This document shows, in pieces, positions 46,709 to 56,495 of a stretch of DNA of 64,000 nt. The position numbers and the translations under genes are program-made. The DNA comes from Methylobacterium sp. WSM2598. Lineage in GTDB: Bacteria > Pseudomonadota > Alphaproteobacteria > Rhizobiales > Beijerinckiaceae. Where the stretch lies: NCBI RefSeq assembly GCF_000379105.1, contig NZ_KB900609.1, positions 503,781 through 567,780 of the forward strand, written 5' to 3'. The notes under the pieces were generated by a model. The model was given only the letters and a program-made list of their open reading frames with translations, did no database searches and was not told the DNA's origin. Position 1 is the first letter of the stretch, and each line of letters starts with the position of its first letter.

Positions 46709-47209
46709 GTGAGTTCCCTGCCCCTGGTGATCCGCCCCGAGCGCGCGGGCGACAGCGACGCGATCGGCCGCCTGCACGAGCGCGCCTTCGGCCCCGGCCG
46801 CTTCGCGCGCACCGCCTACCGCCTGCGCGAGGGGGTGGCGCACCTGCCCGCCCTCTCCTTCACGGCCCTGGTGGGGACGCTCCTCGTCGGCTCGGTGCGG
46901 GTCACGCCCGCGCGGGCGGGCGGCGCGCCAGCCCTGGTGCTCGGCCCCCTCACGGTCGACCCGGCCTTCGGCGGCCGCGGCATCGGCGGCGGGCTGATGG
47001 ACGCCTCCCTCGACGCCGCCCGGGCCGGCGGGCACGGGCTGGTGCTGCTCGTGGGCGACGCGCCCTACTACGCCCGCTTCGGCTTCCGGCCGGTCCCGCC
47101 GCGGCGCCTGGTCCTGCCGGGACCGGTCGACCCGGCCCGCTTCCTGGTGCTGGAACTGCGCGAGGGCGCCCTCGACGGGGTGTCGGGGGCGATCGTCGGC
47201 GGGGCGTGA
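46709..47209 (+). CDS. GNAT family N-acetyltransferase
   Basis: A 166-residue acetyltransferase. The acetyl-CoA pyrophosphate-binding motif is seen as LGPLTVDPAFGGRGIGGGLMDASLDAARAGGHGLVLLVGDAPYYARFGFRPV near residues 78-130, matching the YhbS-like group; motif C/D at the start is LVIRPERAGDSDAIGRLHERAFG. Substrate unknown. The start is GTG 46709. The TGA stop is the first three bases of repeat copy E. Confidence 0.85.
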   Translation: MSSLPLVIRPERAGDSDAIGRLHERAFGPGRFARTAYRLREGVAHLPALSFTALVGTLLVGSVRVTPARAGGAPALVLGPLTVDPAFGGRGIGGGLMDASLDAARAGGHGLVLLVGDAPYYARFGFRPVPPRRLVLPGPVDPARFLVLELREGALDGVSGAIVGGA

Positions 47210-47330
47210 TCCGCTCTCCGGACGATCACGTCCGGACAGCGTCTGACGAGCCTGCGCGGCGCTTGAGCGAAGCCGACATCCGCATTGCCGAAATGGGAGA
47301 TGGCGAAGCGATCCGTCGGATGTCGGATAA
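47207..47330. repeat. Composite palindromic element, copy E
   Basis: A 124-bp copy: TGATCCGCTCTCCGGACG...CGTCCGGACAGCG hairpin, then linker AGCCTGCGCGGCGCTTGAGC, then CCGACATCCGCATTGCCG ... ATCCGTCGGATGTCGGAT. The TGA of its first six bases is the acetyltransferase stop. It separates convergent genes, ending 40 bp before the stop of the minus-strand membrane protein. Confidence 0.87.
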
Positions 47331-47369
47331 GCAACGCCGCTCGCCCCCGATCGCGCGGCCGGTGCCGGC

Positions 47370-49448
47370 TCACGCCCGCCCGCGCCGTCCCTCGACGAGC
47401 CACATGGCCAGCACCGCGGCCGCCAGCAGCGCCAGCGCCACCAGGCCGAGCGCCAGCGGGTAGACCGAGACGCCCCGCACCACCGCGCTGTCGCTCGGCC
47501 GGAAGCCGATCCACTCGGCCCCGGCGAGGCGGCCCGAGCGGGCGATCTGGAGCCGCGGCACGACGACGCCGCCGCCCGCCTCCGCGAGGCGGCGGACCGA
47601 GCCGCCGGTCGCCTCGGCGAGCGGGCGCAGGCGCTCCGTGTCGCTGAAGACGTCGACGAGTTCGCGCGGATTGGCCGGGCCGACGCTGACGAAGCTGACG
47701 AGGCTGTCCGACCGCAGGGTGTGCAGGCCGAGTTCCCCCGCCTCGAAGGTCGCCGCGAACAGGCCGGGCCGGTCGGGGTCGAGGGTCAGCGTGCGGGTGG
47801 CCCCGCTCGGCGCGGTCACGGTCACCGGCTCGGCCGAATCCGCCATGGTCTGGCGCTCGACCCGGACCTCGCGGCCGTGGCCGGTCGTGGCGGCGCGCAG
47901 CGCCTCCTCCTCCAGGGCCGGCTCCTTCATCAGCCAGTGGCCGAGGCGGCGCAGCAGGTCGAGATGCGGGCCGCCCTCCTGGTAGCCCCGGGCCCAGAGC
48001 CAGGCGTGGTCGGAGAGGAGCAGCGCGACCCGGCCCTTCTCCTCGCGCGAGAGGGCGAGCAGGGGCATGGACTCGGCCCCCGCCAGGATCGCCGTGATGC
48101 CGGGGCGCATCTCGGCCCCGATCAGCCGCAGCCAGTCGCCCCAGGCCGGCGGACTCGCCTCCGAGCCCGGCAGGTCGCGGGTGACCGGGTGGCGCTGGCC
48201 GCTGCCGGTCAGGGCCGCCTTGTAGGGCCGCTCGACCACGCGGCCGTTCGGCTCGCCGGGCAGGATCGCCGCCAGGCGGGTGCGCGCGAGGCTCGCGGCC
48301 GAGGCGAATTCCGGCCCCGCCGCGATCAGCAGCGCCCCGCCCTCGCGCACGTAGCGGACGATGTTGTCGAAGTAGCTCGACGGCAGCACGCTCTGGTTGG
48401 CGTACCGGTCGAAGATGATGAGGTCGAAATCCTTGATCTTCTGCTGGAACAGCTCGCGGGTTGGGAAGGCGATCAGGGAGAGTTCGGAGATCGGGGTGCC
48501 GTCCTGCTTCTCCGGCGGGCGCAGGATGGTGAAGTGGACGAGGTCGACGTTGGCGTCGGACTTGAGGAGGTTGCGCCATGTGCGCTCGCCGGCGTGGGGC
48601 TCGCCGGAGACGAGGAGCACCCGCAGCTTCTCGCGGATGCCCTCGATCGGCAGCACGGCGCGGTTGTTGGCGGTGGTGAGCTCGCCCGGCAGCGCCTCCG
48701 CCTCGATCTCGACGACGTTGGGACCGCCATGCTCGATGCGCAGGGTCAGGCTGAAGGGCCGGTCGGTGCGCACCGTCTGGCGAACCACCTCCTGCCCGTC
48801 CCGGCGCACCGTGACGGTGGCCGAGCCGGTGCCGCCGCGCTCCATCACCTCGGCGCGGATCGTCTGCTCGCGCCCGACGATGCCGAAGCGCGGGGCCTCG
48901 ATCAGGCGGATCTGGCGGTCGCGCTCGTCCGGATGGCCGGTGACGAGGACGTGCAGGGGCGCCTTGACGCCGAGGGCGGCGGCACTGGCCGGGATGTCGT
49001 GCACGACCCCGTCCGTGACCATGACGATCCCGGCGAGCCGGTCGGGCGGCACGTCCGCGAGGGCGTTGGAGAGGGCGGTGAAGAGCTTGGTGCCCTCGTC
49101 GGTGCCGACCTCCGGCACCTCGATGAAGCGGGGCTCGATCTCCGCGAGGCCGCCGAAGCGCCGCTGCAGCTCGGCCCGGACCTGCTCGGTCATGGCCGGG
49201 CGGCCGCCGAGCATCTGCGAGCCCGAGCGGTCGATCACCACCGCGGCCACGTCCTTGACCGGCTCGCGGTCCTCCTGGACCAGGGAGGGGTTGGCGAGGG
49301 CCGCGAGCAGAAGGCCGAGGACCAGGACGCGCAGGAGCGCCACCGGGCCGCGGGCCACGAACGCCACGAGGCCGAGCAGACCCACCGCGGCGGCAAGCCC
49401 CCACAGGAGCGCGGTCGGAACGAGGGGCGAGACACTCAGGCTCAGCAT
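47370..49448 (-). CDS. Large membrane protein of the MoxR/BatA-type operon (VWA and glutamine amidotransferase-like)
   Basis: A 692-residue protein with two N-terminal transmembrane helices (residues 10-52) and one at the C-terminus (about 660-682), so most of it is periplasmic or cytoplasmic between anchors. After the anchors, VAAVVIDRSGSQ resembles a VWA MIDAS start (DxSxS-like). A later region (LRVLLVSGEPHAGERTWRNLL ... RYVREGGALLIAAGPEF) resembles class I glutamine amidotransferase-like folds without a catalytic Cys. It is the last gene of a four-gene operon with MoxR, DUF58 and DUF4159 proteins. Such operons assist assembly or stress resistance of the envelope or of metalloenzymes; the exact role is unknown. 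Confidence 0.75.
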   Translation of the reverse strand: MLSLSVSPLVPTALLWGLAAAVGLLGLVAFVARGPVALLRVLVLGLLLAALANPSLVQEDREPVKDVAAVVIDRSGSQMLGGRPAMTEQVRAELQRRFGGLAEIEPRFIEVPEVGTDEGTKLFTALSNALADVPPDRLAGIVMVTDGVVHDIPASAAALGVKAPLHVLVTGHPDERDRQIRLIEAPRFGIVGREQTIRAEVMERGGTGSATVTVRRDGQEVVRQTVRTDRPFSLTLRIEHGGPNVVEIEAEALPGELTTANNRAVLPIEGIREKLRVLLVSGEPHAGERTWRNLLKSDANVDLVHFTILRPPEKQDGTPISELSLIAFPTRELFQQKIKDFDLIIFDRYANQSVLPSSYFDNIVRYVREGGALLIAAGPEFASAASLARTRLAAILPGEPNGRVVERPYKAALTGSGQRHPVTRDLPGSEASPPAWGDWLRLIGAEMRPGITAILAGAESMPLLALSREEKGRVALLLSDHAWLWARGYQEGGPHLDLLRRLGHWLMKEPALEEEALRAATTGHGREVRVERQTMADSAEPVTVTAPSGATRTLTLDPDRPGLFAATFEAGELGLHTLRSDSLVSFVSVGPANPRELVDVFSDTERLRPLAEATGGSVRRLAEAGGGVVVPRLQIARSGRLAGAEWIGFRPSDSAVVRGVSVYPLALGLVALALLAAAVLAMWLVEGRRGRA

Positions 49449-49527
49449 CGATGGTCCTCAGCTCCGCCGGCCCGGCCGCGGGCGCGCGGGCGGGCACCCG
49501 GCCCGGCCGCCCCGATCGCGCCCGCCC

Positions 49528-52353
49528 TCACTGGCCGAGCCGCTCCAGCAGGGCCGGGACATGCACCTGGTCGGCCTTGTAGTTGCCCGTGAGGGCGTAC
49601 ATCACGAGGTTGACCCCGCCCCGGAACGCCATCTCGCGCTGGCGCGGGTCGCCCCCCACCACCGGATAGAGCGCCTCGCCCCGGCGCCCCACCGCCCAGG
49701 CGGAGGCGAGGTCGTTGCCGGTGATGACGATCGGCGAGACGCCGTCGCCCGCGCGGGCCGGCCGCCGCTCGGCCCCGTCGCCGGCCGGCGGCAGCGCCTC
49801 GACCCAGGTCTGGCCGTTGGCGTAGCGGCCCGGGAAGGAATCCACGAGGTAGAAGGCCTTGGTGAGCACGTGGTCGCGCGGCACCGGCTCCAGTTCGGGC
49901 ACTTCGAGGGTCGAGAGCATGCGCTGGAGATAGAGCGCCTCGGCGGTGGGCGGGCCGCCGGAGCGCGCCATCATGGCGTCGCGCGTGTCGAAGATCACGG
50001 TGCCGCCGTTCTTCATGAAGGCGTCGATGCGCCGGATCGCCTGCTCGCCCGGCTGCGGGCGGCTCGGCACGACCGGCCAGTAGATCAGCGGATAGAAGGC
50101 GAGTTCGTCCCGCGCCGGGTCGATGCCGGCGGGCTCGCCGGGTTCGAGGGCCGTGCGGCTCGCCAGCATCTGGGTGAGGCCGGTCAGGCCCGCCCGGCTG
50201 GTCTCGTCCACGGTGGCGTCGCCGGTCAGCACGTAGCCGATGCGGGTGACGAGGGCGGATTCGATGCCGTTCGGCCGGTTCGCGGCCGGCTCTGCCGCCC
50301 GGGCGGGATCGGGCGCGCCCGGGAGGCCCGCGAGGAGGGCCGGCAGCAGCAGCGCCGCCGCGGCGGGCCGGCGCAGCCGGGCCGCCATCAGGCCGAGGAA
50401 CCCGCCGAGCCACAGCGTGGCCAGCGTGTCGAGGACGAGGAGCAGCAGCCCGAGCAGGAAGAGCGGCCCGCGCAGGTCGCGCCGCGCCGCCTCCGACAGG
50501 CCGCCGAACCGCGCCGCCCCGAGCGGGGCGAAGTCGAGGGCGTGCAGCCGGTCGTCGGGCCGGAGGGCGTTCACCGCGAGGCCGCCGTCGAGCGGCCCGT
50601 AGAAGCCGGGCGGGTGCTCCGCGCTGGCCCGGTCGGTGTAGGTGGCGGGGATCGCCCGCGCGGTGGCGGGGGGCGGGGCGAGGGCGCCGAAGCCGTCGAG
50701 GGCGAGGCGCGGCGCCAGGACCGGCGGCGGTCCCGCCTGGGCGCCGCCGTCGGGCGGCGGCGCGGAGCCGGCGAGCGCCACCGTCCGGCGCAGCATGTCG
50801 ACGAAGAGGCCCGAGAGCGGCAGGTTCGACCAGGTCGTGTCGGCCGTGACGTGGACGAGAACCATCAGCCCCTCCCCGCGCTTCGCCGCGGTCACGATCG
50901 GCGTGCCGTCCTGCAGCGACGCCCAGGTCCGGCGGGCGAGGTCGCCGTCCGGCTCGGCGAGGATCTGCCGCCGCACCCCGATATCGGCCGGGGCCCGCAA
51001 TCCCGCGAAGGGGCTCTCGGGCAGGAAGGGAGCCAGGGTCTTGGGGCTGTCCCAGGAGAGGGCGCCGCCGAGCACGCGGCCGCCGCGGCGCAGGCGCACC
51101 GGCACGAGGTCGTCGCTGCCCGCCGCGAGGCGCGGCCCCGCGAAGCGCAGGAGGAGCCCGCCCTTGTCGACGAAGCCCGCGACGCGCTCCTGCGTGGCCG
51201 GGTCGAGGGCGCCGACATCGGCGAGCATCAGCACCGAGACCTGCGCATCGAGCATCTGCCCGATCGCTTCCGCCACGCCCTTGCCGCCCCGCGGCTCCTG
51301 CACGTCCGCGAAGGGCGAGAGCGCGCGCGACAGGTAGTAGACCGGGGACAGCAGGGGCTGGGCCTGGTCGCTGGTTCCGCCGAAGACGAGGCCGACCCGC
51401 CGGCGGCGCCCGCGCTCGTCCGCGAGGGTCACGGCGGCGGCCGAGCGCTCGCCCGCGACCTCGAAGCGCGCGATGGCGTTGCGGATCTCGACCGGCAGGT
51501 CGAAGCCGGTCTCCGCCTCGGTGGCGCCCGACGCGAAGGCGAAGGCCCCCTCGGCGAGCGGCAGGCCCTTGGCGTCGAGGGCCCGCACGGTGCCGGAGTC
51601 GCGGCCGTTCGGCTCGGCGCGCAGCACCCGGACGCCGATCCGCCCGCCGCTCCCCTCCGGCCCGGCGAGCGCCAGGGCCGGGGCGCGGTCGCCCTTCAGC
51701 ACCGTGACGGCGGCGCCGGTGCGGGAGGCCGCCTCCGCGAGGCCGGCCGGGAAGCGGCCCTCGTCGACCCCGGCGACCCCGTCGCTGATCCAGACCACGG
51801 CGCTGCCGGGATTGCGCTCGAGGAACCCCGTCAGGGCGGGCAGGTGCGCGTCCCGCGCCGCGAGGTGGGGCTGGGGCTTGACCGCGCGCAGGCGCTCCAG
51901 CGCCGGGCCGGGGCCGGTCGCCTCCAGGCCGGCGGGCGCCGCCGCCGTGGCGAGCAGCGCCACCGGCCGCCCGGCCCGGGCGGCGGCCTCGACCTCCTCG
52001 CCCGCGACCCGCACCCGGTCGCGCCAATCCTGCGCGGCGGTGGCGCCGTTGTCGAGGACGAGGACGAGGGGCGCGCGCCCGTCGCCGACCGCCGGGGCGG
52101 CCGGGTTCCAGACCGGCCCCGCCACCGCGAGGATCAGGCAGGCCGCCGCGAGGAGGCGCAGGATCATCAGCCAGGGCGGCGTGCGGGCGGGGGTCTCCCG
52201 CTCGGGCAGCAGGTCGGCCAGGATGCGCAGCGGCGGGAAGTCGATCCGCCGCGGCCGCGGCGGCGTCACCCGCAGCAGGTACCAGAGGGCCGGCAGGGCG
52301 AGCAGGGCCGCCAGGGCGAGCGGCGCGGCGAAGGTCAGGGGAAGTCCGAACAT
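49528..52353 (-). CDS. BatA/DUF4159 domain membrane protein
   Basis: A 941-residue protein. Residues 1-90 are the BatA-like N-terminal domain with two helices (FAAPLALAALLALPALWYLLRVTPPRPRRIDFPPLRIL; LMILRLLAAACLILAVAGPVW). A VWA-like region follows (PLVLVLDNGATAAQDW), then a long middle part. A transmembrane pair occurs near residue 630. From about residue 695 a DUF4159 domain contains LAFYPLIYWPVV, RIDAFMKNGGTVIFDTRD and GNYKADQVHVP. ATG 52353. It lies between the DUF58 gene and the 692-residue membrane protein, all same strand, with small gaps. Known operons of this makeup couple a MoxR AAA+ ATPase to membrane VWA proteins. Confidence 0.85.
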   Translation of the reverse strand: MFGLPLTFAAPLALAALLALPALWYLLRVTPPRPRRIDFPPLRILADLLPERETPARTPPWLMILRLLAAACLILAVAGPVWNPAAPAVGDGRAPLVLVLDNGATAAQDWRDRVRVAGEEVEAAARAGRPVALLATAAAPAGLEATGPGPALERLRAVKPQPHLAARDAHLPALTGFLERNPGSAVVWISDGVAGVDEGRFPAGLAEAASRTGAAVTVLKGDRAPALALAGPEGSGGRIGVRVLRAEPNGRDSGTVRALDAKGLPLAEGAFAFASGATEAETGFDLPVEIRNAIARFEVAGERSAAAVTLADERGRRRRVGLVFGGTSDQAQPLLSPVYYLSRALSPFADVQEPRGGKGVAEAIGQMLDAQVSVLMLADVGALDPATQERVAGFVDKGGLLLRFAGPRLAAGSDDLVPVRLRRGGRVLGGALSWDSPKTLAPFLPESPFAGLRAPADIGVRRQILAEPDGDLARRTWASLQDGTPIVTAAKRGEGLMVLVHVTADTTWSNLPLSGLFVDMLRRTVALAGSAPPPDGGAQAGPPPVLAPRLALDGFGALAPPPATARAIPATYTDRASAEHPPGFYGPLDGGLAVNALRPDDRLHALDFAPLGAARFGGLSEAARRDLRGPLFLLGLLLLVLDTLATLWLGGFLGLMAARLRRPAAAALLLPALLAGLPGAPDPARAAEPAANRPNGIESALVTRIGYVLTGDATVDETSRAGLTGLTQMLASRTALEPGEPAGIDPARDELAFYPLIYWPVVPSRPQPGEQAIRRIDAFMKNGGTVIFDTRDAMMARSGGPPTAEALYLQRMLSTLEVPELEPVPRDHVLTKAFYLVDSFPGRYANGQTWVEALPPAGDGAERRPARAGDGVSPIVITGNDLASAWAVGRRGEALYPVVGGDPRQREMAFRGGVNLVMYALTGNYKADQVHVPALLERLGQ

Positions 52354-52366
52354 CCGGTCCGCCTCC

Positions 52367-53278
52367 TCAACCGGCGCCGCGCGCCGCCACGAGCGTCAGC
52401 ACGCGCAGCGCCGCCTCGCTCGCCGGACGGTCGGTGCGGTGGAGGCTGAAGGTCCAGCCGTGACCGCGGGCGATCTCGGCCAGCGCGTCCCGGTGGGCCC
52501 GGATCCGCGCCCGGTAGGCCTCGCCCCAGGCCGCGGCGTCGCCGACCCGCAGGGAGATCCCGGCCTCCAGGTCGTGCAGCTCGGCCTCGCCCGCGAACGG
52601 GAAGGTCTCCTCCACCGGATCCACGACGGCGACGAGGTGCCCGCGCCCGCCCGCGCCGGCGATGCCCGCCACCGTGGCGCGCAGCTCCTCGGGCGGGCTC
52701 AGGAAGTCGCCGATCAGCACCACCTCGTCGAAGCGGGCGACGGGCGCGCGCGGCGGCAGGTCCTCGTCGAGCCCGCCCGCATCGGCGGCCAGGGCCTCGG
52801 CGACGCGCTCCACGATCGCGCGCGAGGCCTGCGGCCGGGCGAGGCCGAGCAGCCCCACCCGCTCGCCCGCCTCCACGAAGGAATCCGCCAGGGCGAGGCC
52901 GAGCACGAGGGCGCGCTCGACCTTCGGGGCCTGGGCCAGGCTGGAGGCGAAGCCCATCGAGGCCGAGCGATCGACCCAGATCCAGACCGTGTGGGCCGCC
53001 TCCCACTCGCGCTCGCGGACGTAGAGGCGCCCGTCCCGGGCGGAGCGGCGCCAGTCGATGCGGCCGGCCGCCTCGCCCGCTACGAAGGGGCGGAACTGCC
53101 AGAAGCTCTCGCCGGGCCCGGCCCGCCGCCGCCCGTGCAGCCCGTGCGCCAGGGTCGAGGCCACCCGCCGCGCCTCGAGGATCAGGCGCGGCATCCGCTG
53201 GGCGAGGGCGAGGGCGCCCTCGGTCTCGCGCCGCCCGGGGGCGCGCTGCGTCGCGTCGAGGACGCGGGTCGAGGGCAT
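52367..53278 (-). CDS. DUF58 domain protein (VWA-like)
   Basis: A 303-residue soluble protein with the DUF58 signature: GESFWQFRPFVAGEAAGRIDWRRSARDGRLYVREREWE near residues 55-92, followed by VWIWVDRSASMGF, the VWA metal-site-like segment DRSAS. No membrane segment. DUF58 proteins nearly always pair with a MoxR ATPase, as here: the MoxR gene ends 8 bases upstream. ATG 53278. Confidence 0.92.
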   Translation of the reverse strand: MPSTRVLDATQRAPGRRETEGALALAQRMPRLILEARRVASTLAHGLHGRRRAGPGESFWQFRPFVAGEAAGRIDWRRSARDGRLYVREREWEAAHTVWIWVDRSASMGFASSLAQAPKVERALVLGLALADSFVEAGERVGLLGLARPQASRAIVERVAEALAADAGGLDEDLPPRAPVARFDEVVLIGDFLSPPEELRATVAGIAGAGGRGHLVAVVDPVEETFPFAGEAELHDLEAGISLRVGDAAAWGEAYRARIRAHRDALAEIARGHGWTFSLHRTDRPASEAALRVLTLVAARGAG

Positions 53279-53286
53279 GCCGCGCC

Positions 53287-54297
<1,011 letters not shown>

Positions 54298-54463
54298 GGG
54301 GGATCCTCTGCTCGCGGTGGTTCCCGGATCCGCCCCGATCCGCACCAGACCGTGGAGTTTGGAACCCTGCCCTGCCGGAGGCAAGGTCGGCGAGACGACG
54401 CAGGGCAGGGCGCCGGGCGGGGCGGCGTTGCGGGAGGCGCGCCGGCTCGGGTAAGCCCTCGCC

Positions 54464-54889
54464 ATGAGCGACCTCGACCCCTCCCAGGGCTGGCATCCCT
54501 TCACGGATCCCGGCTTCGTCGACCTCGTCGGCCCGATCTTCGTGCGCGAGGGCGAGGGGCCGGCCTCCTACGCGTTCCGGGCCGAGCCCAAGCACGCCAA
54601 CCTGATCGGGGTCGTGCAGGGCGGGATGCTGATGACCTTCGCGGACCGGGCGCTCGGCGTAACCGCGATGGCGGCGGCCGAGGGCGCGAACTGCGTCACC
54701 GTGCAGTTCGAGATGCAGTTCATCGCGGCCCTGCGCATCGGCGAGGTGGCGACGCTGGTGCCGCAGGTCGTCCAGCGCACCGGCACCCTGGTCTTCCTGC
54801 GCGGCGACGTGACGAGCCGGGGCCGGGTCGCGGCGACCTGCACGGGCGTGTGGAAGATCCTGCGGCGGCGGCCCGATCCGGCCAGCTGA
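54464..54889 (+). CDS. PaaI-type hotdog thioesterase
   Basis: A 141-residue hotdog-fold protein. The core AEPKHANLIGVVQGGMLMTFADRALGVTAMAAAEG has the HANxxGxVQGG motif with the catalytic acidic residue (D in ADRA) of PaaI/YdiI-like acyl-CoA thioesterases, and the strand VTVQFEMQFIAALRIGEVATLVPQV follows. Probable tetramer hydrolysing aryl- or acyl-CoA esters. ATG 54464; divergent from the MoxR operon. Confidence 0.9.
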   Translation: MSDLDPSQGWHPFTDPGFVDLVGPIFVREGEGPASYAFRAEPKHANLIGVVQGGMLMTFADRALGVTAMAAAEGANCVTVQFEMQFIAALRIGEVATLVPQVVQRTGTLVFLRGDVTSRGRVAATCTGVWKILRRRPDPAS

Positions 54890-54928
54890 GGACGTTCAAA
54901 ACCGTCGCGCCTCGCCTATCTTCAGCGC

Positions 54929-55543
54929 ATGACGCAGACTTCGTCCGGCCCCGCCTCACCGGAATCCCCCTCGCCGGGCCCGCTCGCGCGCCTCGCCGCC
55001 GCCCTCGGGCCGGAGGCGGGCCGGCGCGGGCCGCCCCCGGTCGAGCGCTGGAATCCGGCCTATTGCGGCGAGATCCCGATGCGGATCGCCGCGGACGGCA
55101 CCTGGCACTACAACGGCAGCCCGATCGCGCGGCCGGCCCTGGTGCGCCTCTTCGCCTCGATCCTGCGGCGGGACCCGGACGGGCGGATCGTGCTCGTCAC
55201 CCCGGTCGAGCGGGTCGGGATCGAGGTCGAGGACGCGCCCTTCCTGGCCGTCGAGATGGCCGTGGAGGGCGAGGGCGAGGCGCGCCGCCTCGCCTTCCGC
55301 ACCAACCTCGACGACCTCGTGCCGCTCGACGAGGCGCACGGAATGCGCTTCGAGCGCGACGCCGAGGGCGGCCTCAAGCCCTACATCCACGTCCGCCACG
55401 GGCTCTGGGCGCTGGTGACCCGCGCCCTCGTCTACGACCTCGTCGATCTCTGCGAGGAGCGCGAGGTCGAGGGCGCGCGCTGGTTCGGCCTCGCGGCGGG
55501 CGGGCGCTTCCACCCGATCCTGCCGTCCGCGGAGCTGTCGTGA
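54929..55543 (+). CDS. DUF1285 family protein
   Basis: A 204-residue protein of the DUF1285 family. Recognisable blocks: CGEIPMRIAADGTWHYNGSPIARPALVRLFASILRRDPDG, LVTPVERVGIEVEDAPF and the FRTNLDDLVPLDEAHGMRF region. Biochemical role unknown. It starts a run of four overlapping genes: its TGA overlaps the GTG of the NUDIX gene by four bases. Confidence 0.9.
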   Translation: MTQTSSGPASPESPSPGPLARLAAALGPEAGRRGPPPVERWNPAYCGEIPMRIAADGTWHYNGSPIARPALVRLFASILRRDPDGRIVLVTPVERVGIEVEDAPFLAVEMAVEGEGEARRLAFRTNLDDLVPLDEAHGMRFERDAEGGLKPYIHVRHGLWALVTRALVYDLVDLCEEREVEGARWFGLAAGGRFHPILPSAELS

Positions 55544-56241
55544 GCGCCTCCCCCGCGCCGCATCCCTCCGCGGTCGAGCTCTTCCTGGCGCGGGCCGCGG
55601 CGGGGCTGCGGGCCGAGCCGCCCGGCCCCCTCGAGCCGACCTCGAACCCGCGCGGCGACCACGACGTCGAGCCCGACGTGCTGACGGCCGCGCTCGCGCG
55701 CCCGCCGAGGGCCGCCGCCGTGCTGGTGCCGGTCCTGGCCCGGCCGGAGGGCGTCACCGTCCTGTTCACGCAGCGCGCGGCCCACCTGCGCGACCATTCC
55801 GGGCAGATCGCCTTCCCGGGCGGCAAGATCGACCCGGCCGACCCCTCCCCGCTGGCGGCGGCCCTGCGCGAGGCCGAGGAGGAGATCGGCCTGCTGCGCG
55901 GCTTCGTGCGCCCGCTCGGCTACCTCGACGCCTACCTGTCGGGCACCGGCTTCCTGGTGACGCCGGTCGTCGGCCTGGTCGATCCGGCCGCGCCGCTCAG
56001 CCTCAACCCGAACGAGGTGGCGGAGGCCTTCGAGGTGCCGCTCGCCTTCCTGATGGACCTCGCCAACCACGCCCTGCACAGCCGCGAATGGCGCGGGCGC
56101 CAGCGGCGCTACTACGCGATCCCGTTCGGCGAGCGCTACATCTGGGGCGTGACGGCCGGCATCCTGCGCAACTTCTCCGACCGGCTCGCCGGGGCGCCGG
56201 CGGCCGCTCCTTCCGGCCCCGGCCAGGCTGCCCCGCGATGA
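55540..56241 (+). CDS. CoA pyrophosphatase (NUDIX hydrolase, NudL-like)
   Basis: A 233-residue NUDIX hydrolase. The Nudix box GGKIDPADPSPLAAALREAEEEIGL (about residues 91-115) has the REAEEE metal ligands, preceded by LRDHSGQIAFPGG, the NuCoA signature of enzymes that split CoA into 3',5'-ADP and 4'-phosphopantetheine. GTG 55540 and the stop both overlap neighbours by four bases, so expression is tied to DUF1285, DUF6111 and the CCA-adding enzyme. Confidence 0.9.
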   Translation: MSASPAPHPSAVELFLARAAAGLRAEPPGPLEPTSNPRGDHDVEPDVLTAALARPPRAAAVLVPVLARPEGVTVLFTQRAAHLRDHSGQIAFPGGKIDPADPSPLAAALREAEEEIGLLRGFVRPLGYLDAYLSGTGFLVTPVVGLVDPAAPLSLNPNEVAEAFEVPLAFLMDLANHALHSREWRGRQRRYYAIPFGERYIWGVTAGILRNFSDRLAGAPAAAPSGPGQAAPR

Positions 56242-56495
56242 TCCGCGCCGTTGCCGACGACCTGATCCTGTTCTTCCTGCCCTTCGCGCTGTTCGGGATC
56301 TACCTCGTGCTCAGCCGGCGCAGCCCGCTGGTCTGGCTCCACTGGAGCGACCACGCCCTGCGGCTCGCGCTGGCGGGCGCGGTCCTCGTGGTGGGCTCGC
56401 TCCTGGCGGCGGGCCTGTTCGCCGAGCGGCACGGGCACGGCTTCGTCCCGACCCACATCGAGAACGGCCGGGTCGTGCCCGGACAGTTCCGATGA
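56238..56495 (+). CDS. DUF6111 family small membrane protein
   Basis: An 85-residue protein with two transmembrane helices (DLILFFLPFALFGIYLVL and ALAGAVLVVGSLLAAGLF) and a short polar tail (FVPTHIENGRVVPGQFR). The layout matches the DUF6111 family, which in related bacteria sits between NUDIX and CCA-adding enzyme genes. Role unknown. ATG 56238 overlaps the upstream stop (ATGA) and the stop overlaps the next ATG. Confidence 0.85.
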   Translation: MIRAVADDLILFFLPFALFGIYLVLSRRSPLVWLHWSDHALRLALAGAVLVVGSLLAAGLFAERHGHGFVPTHIENGRVVPGQFR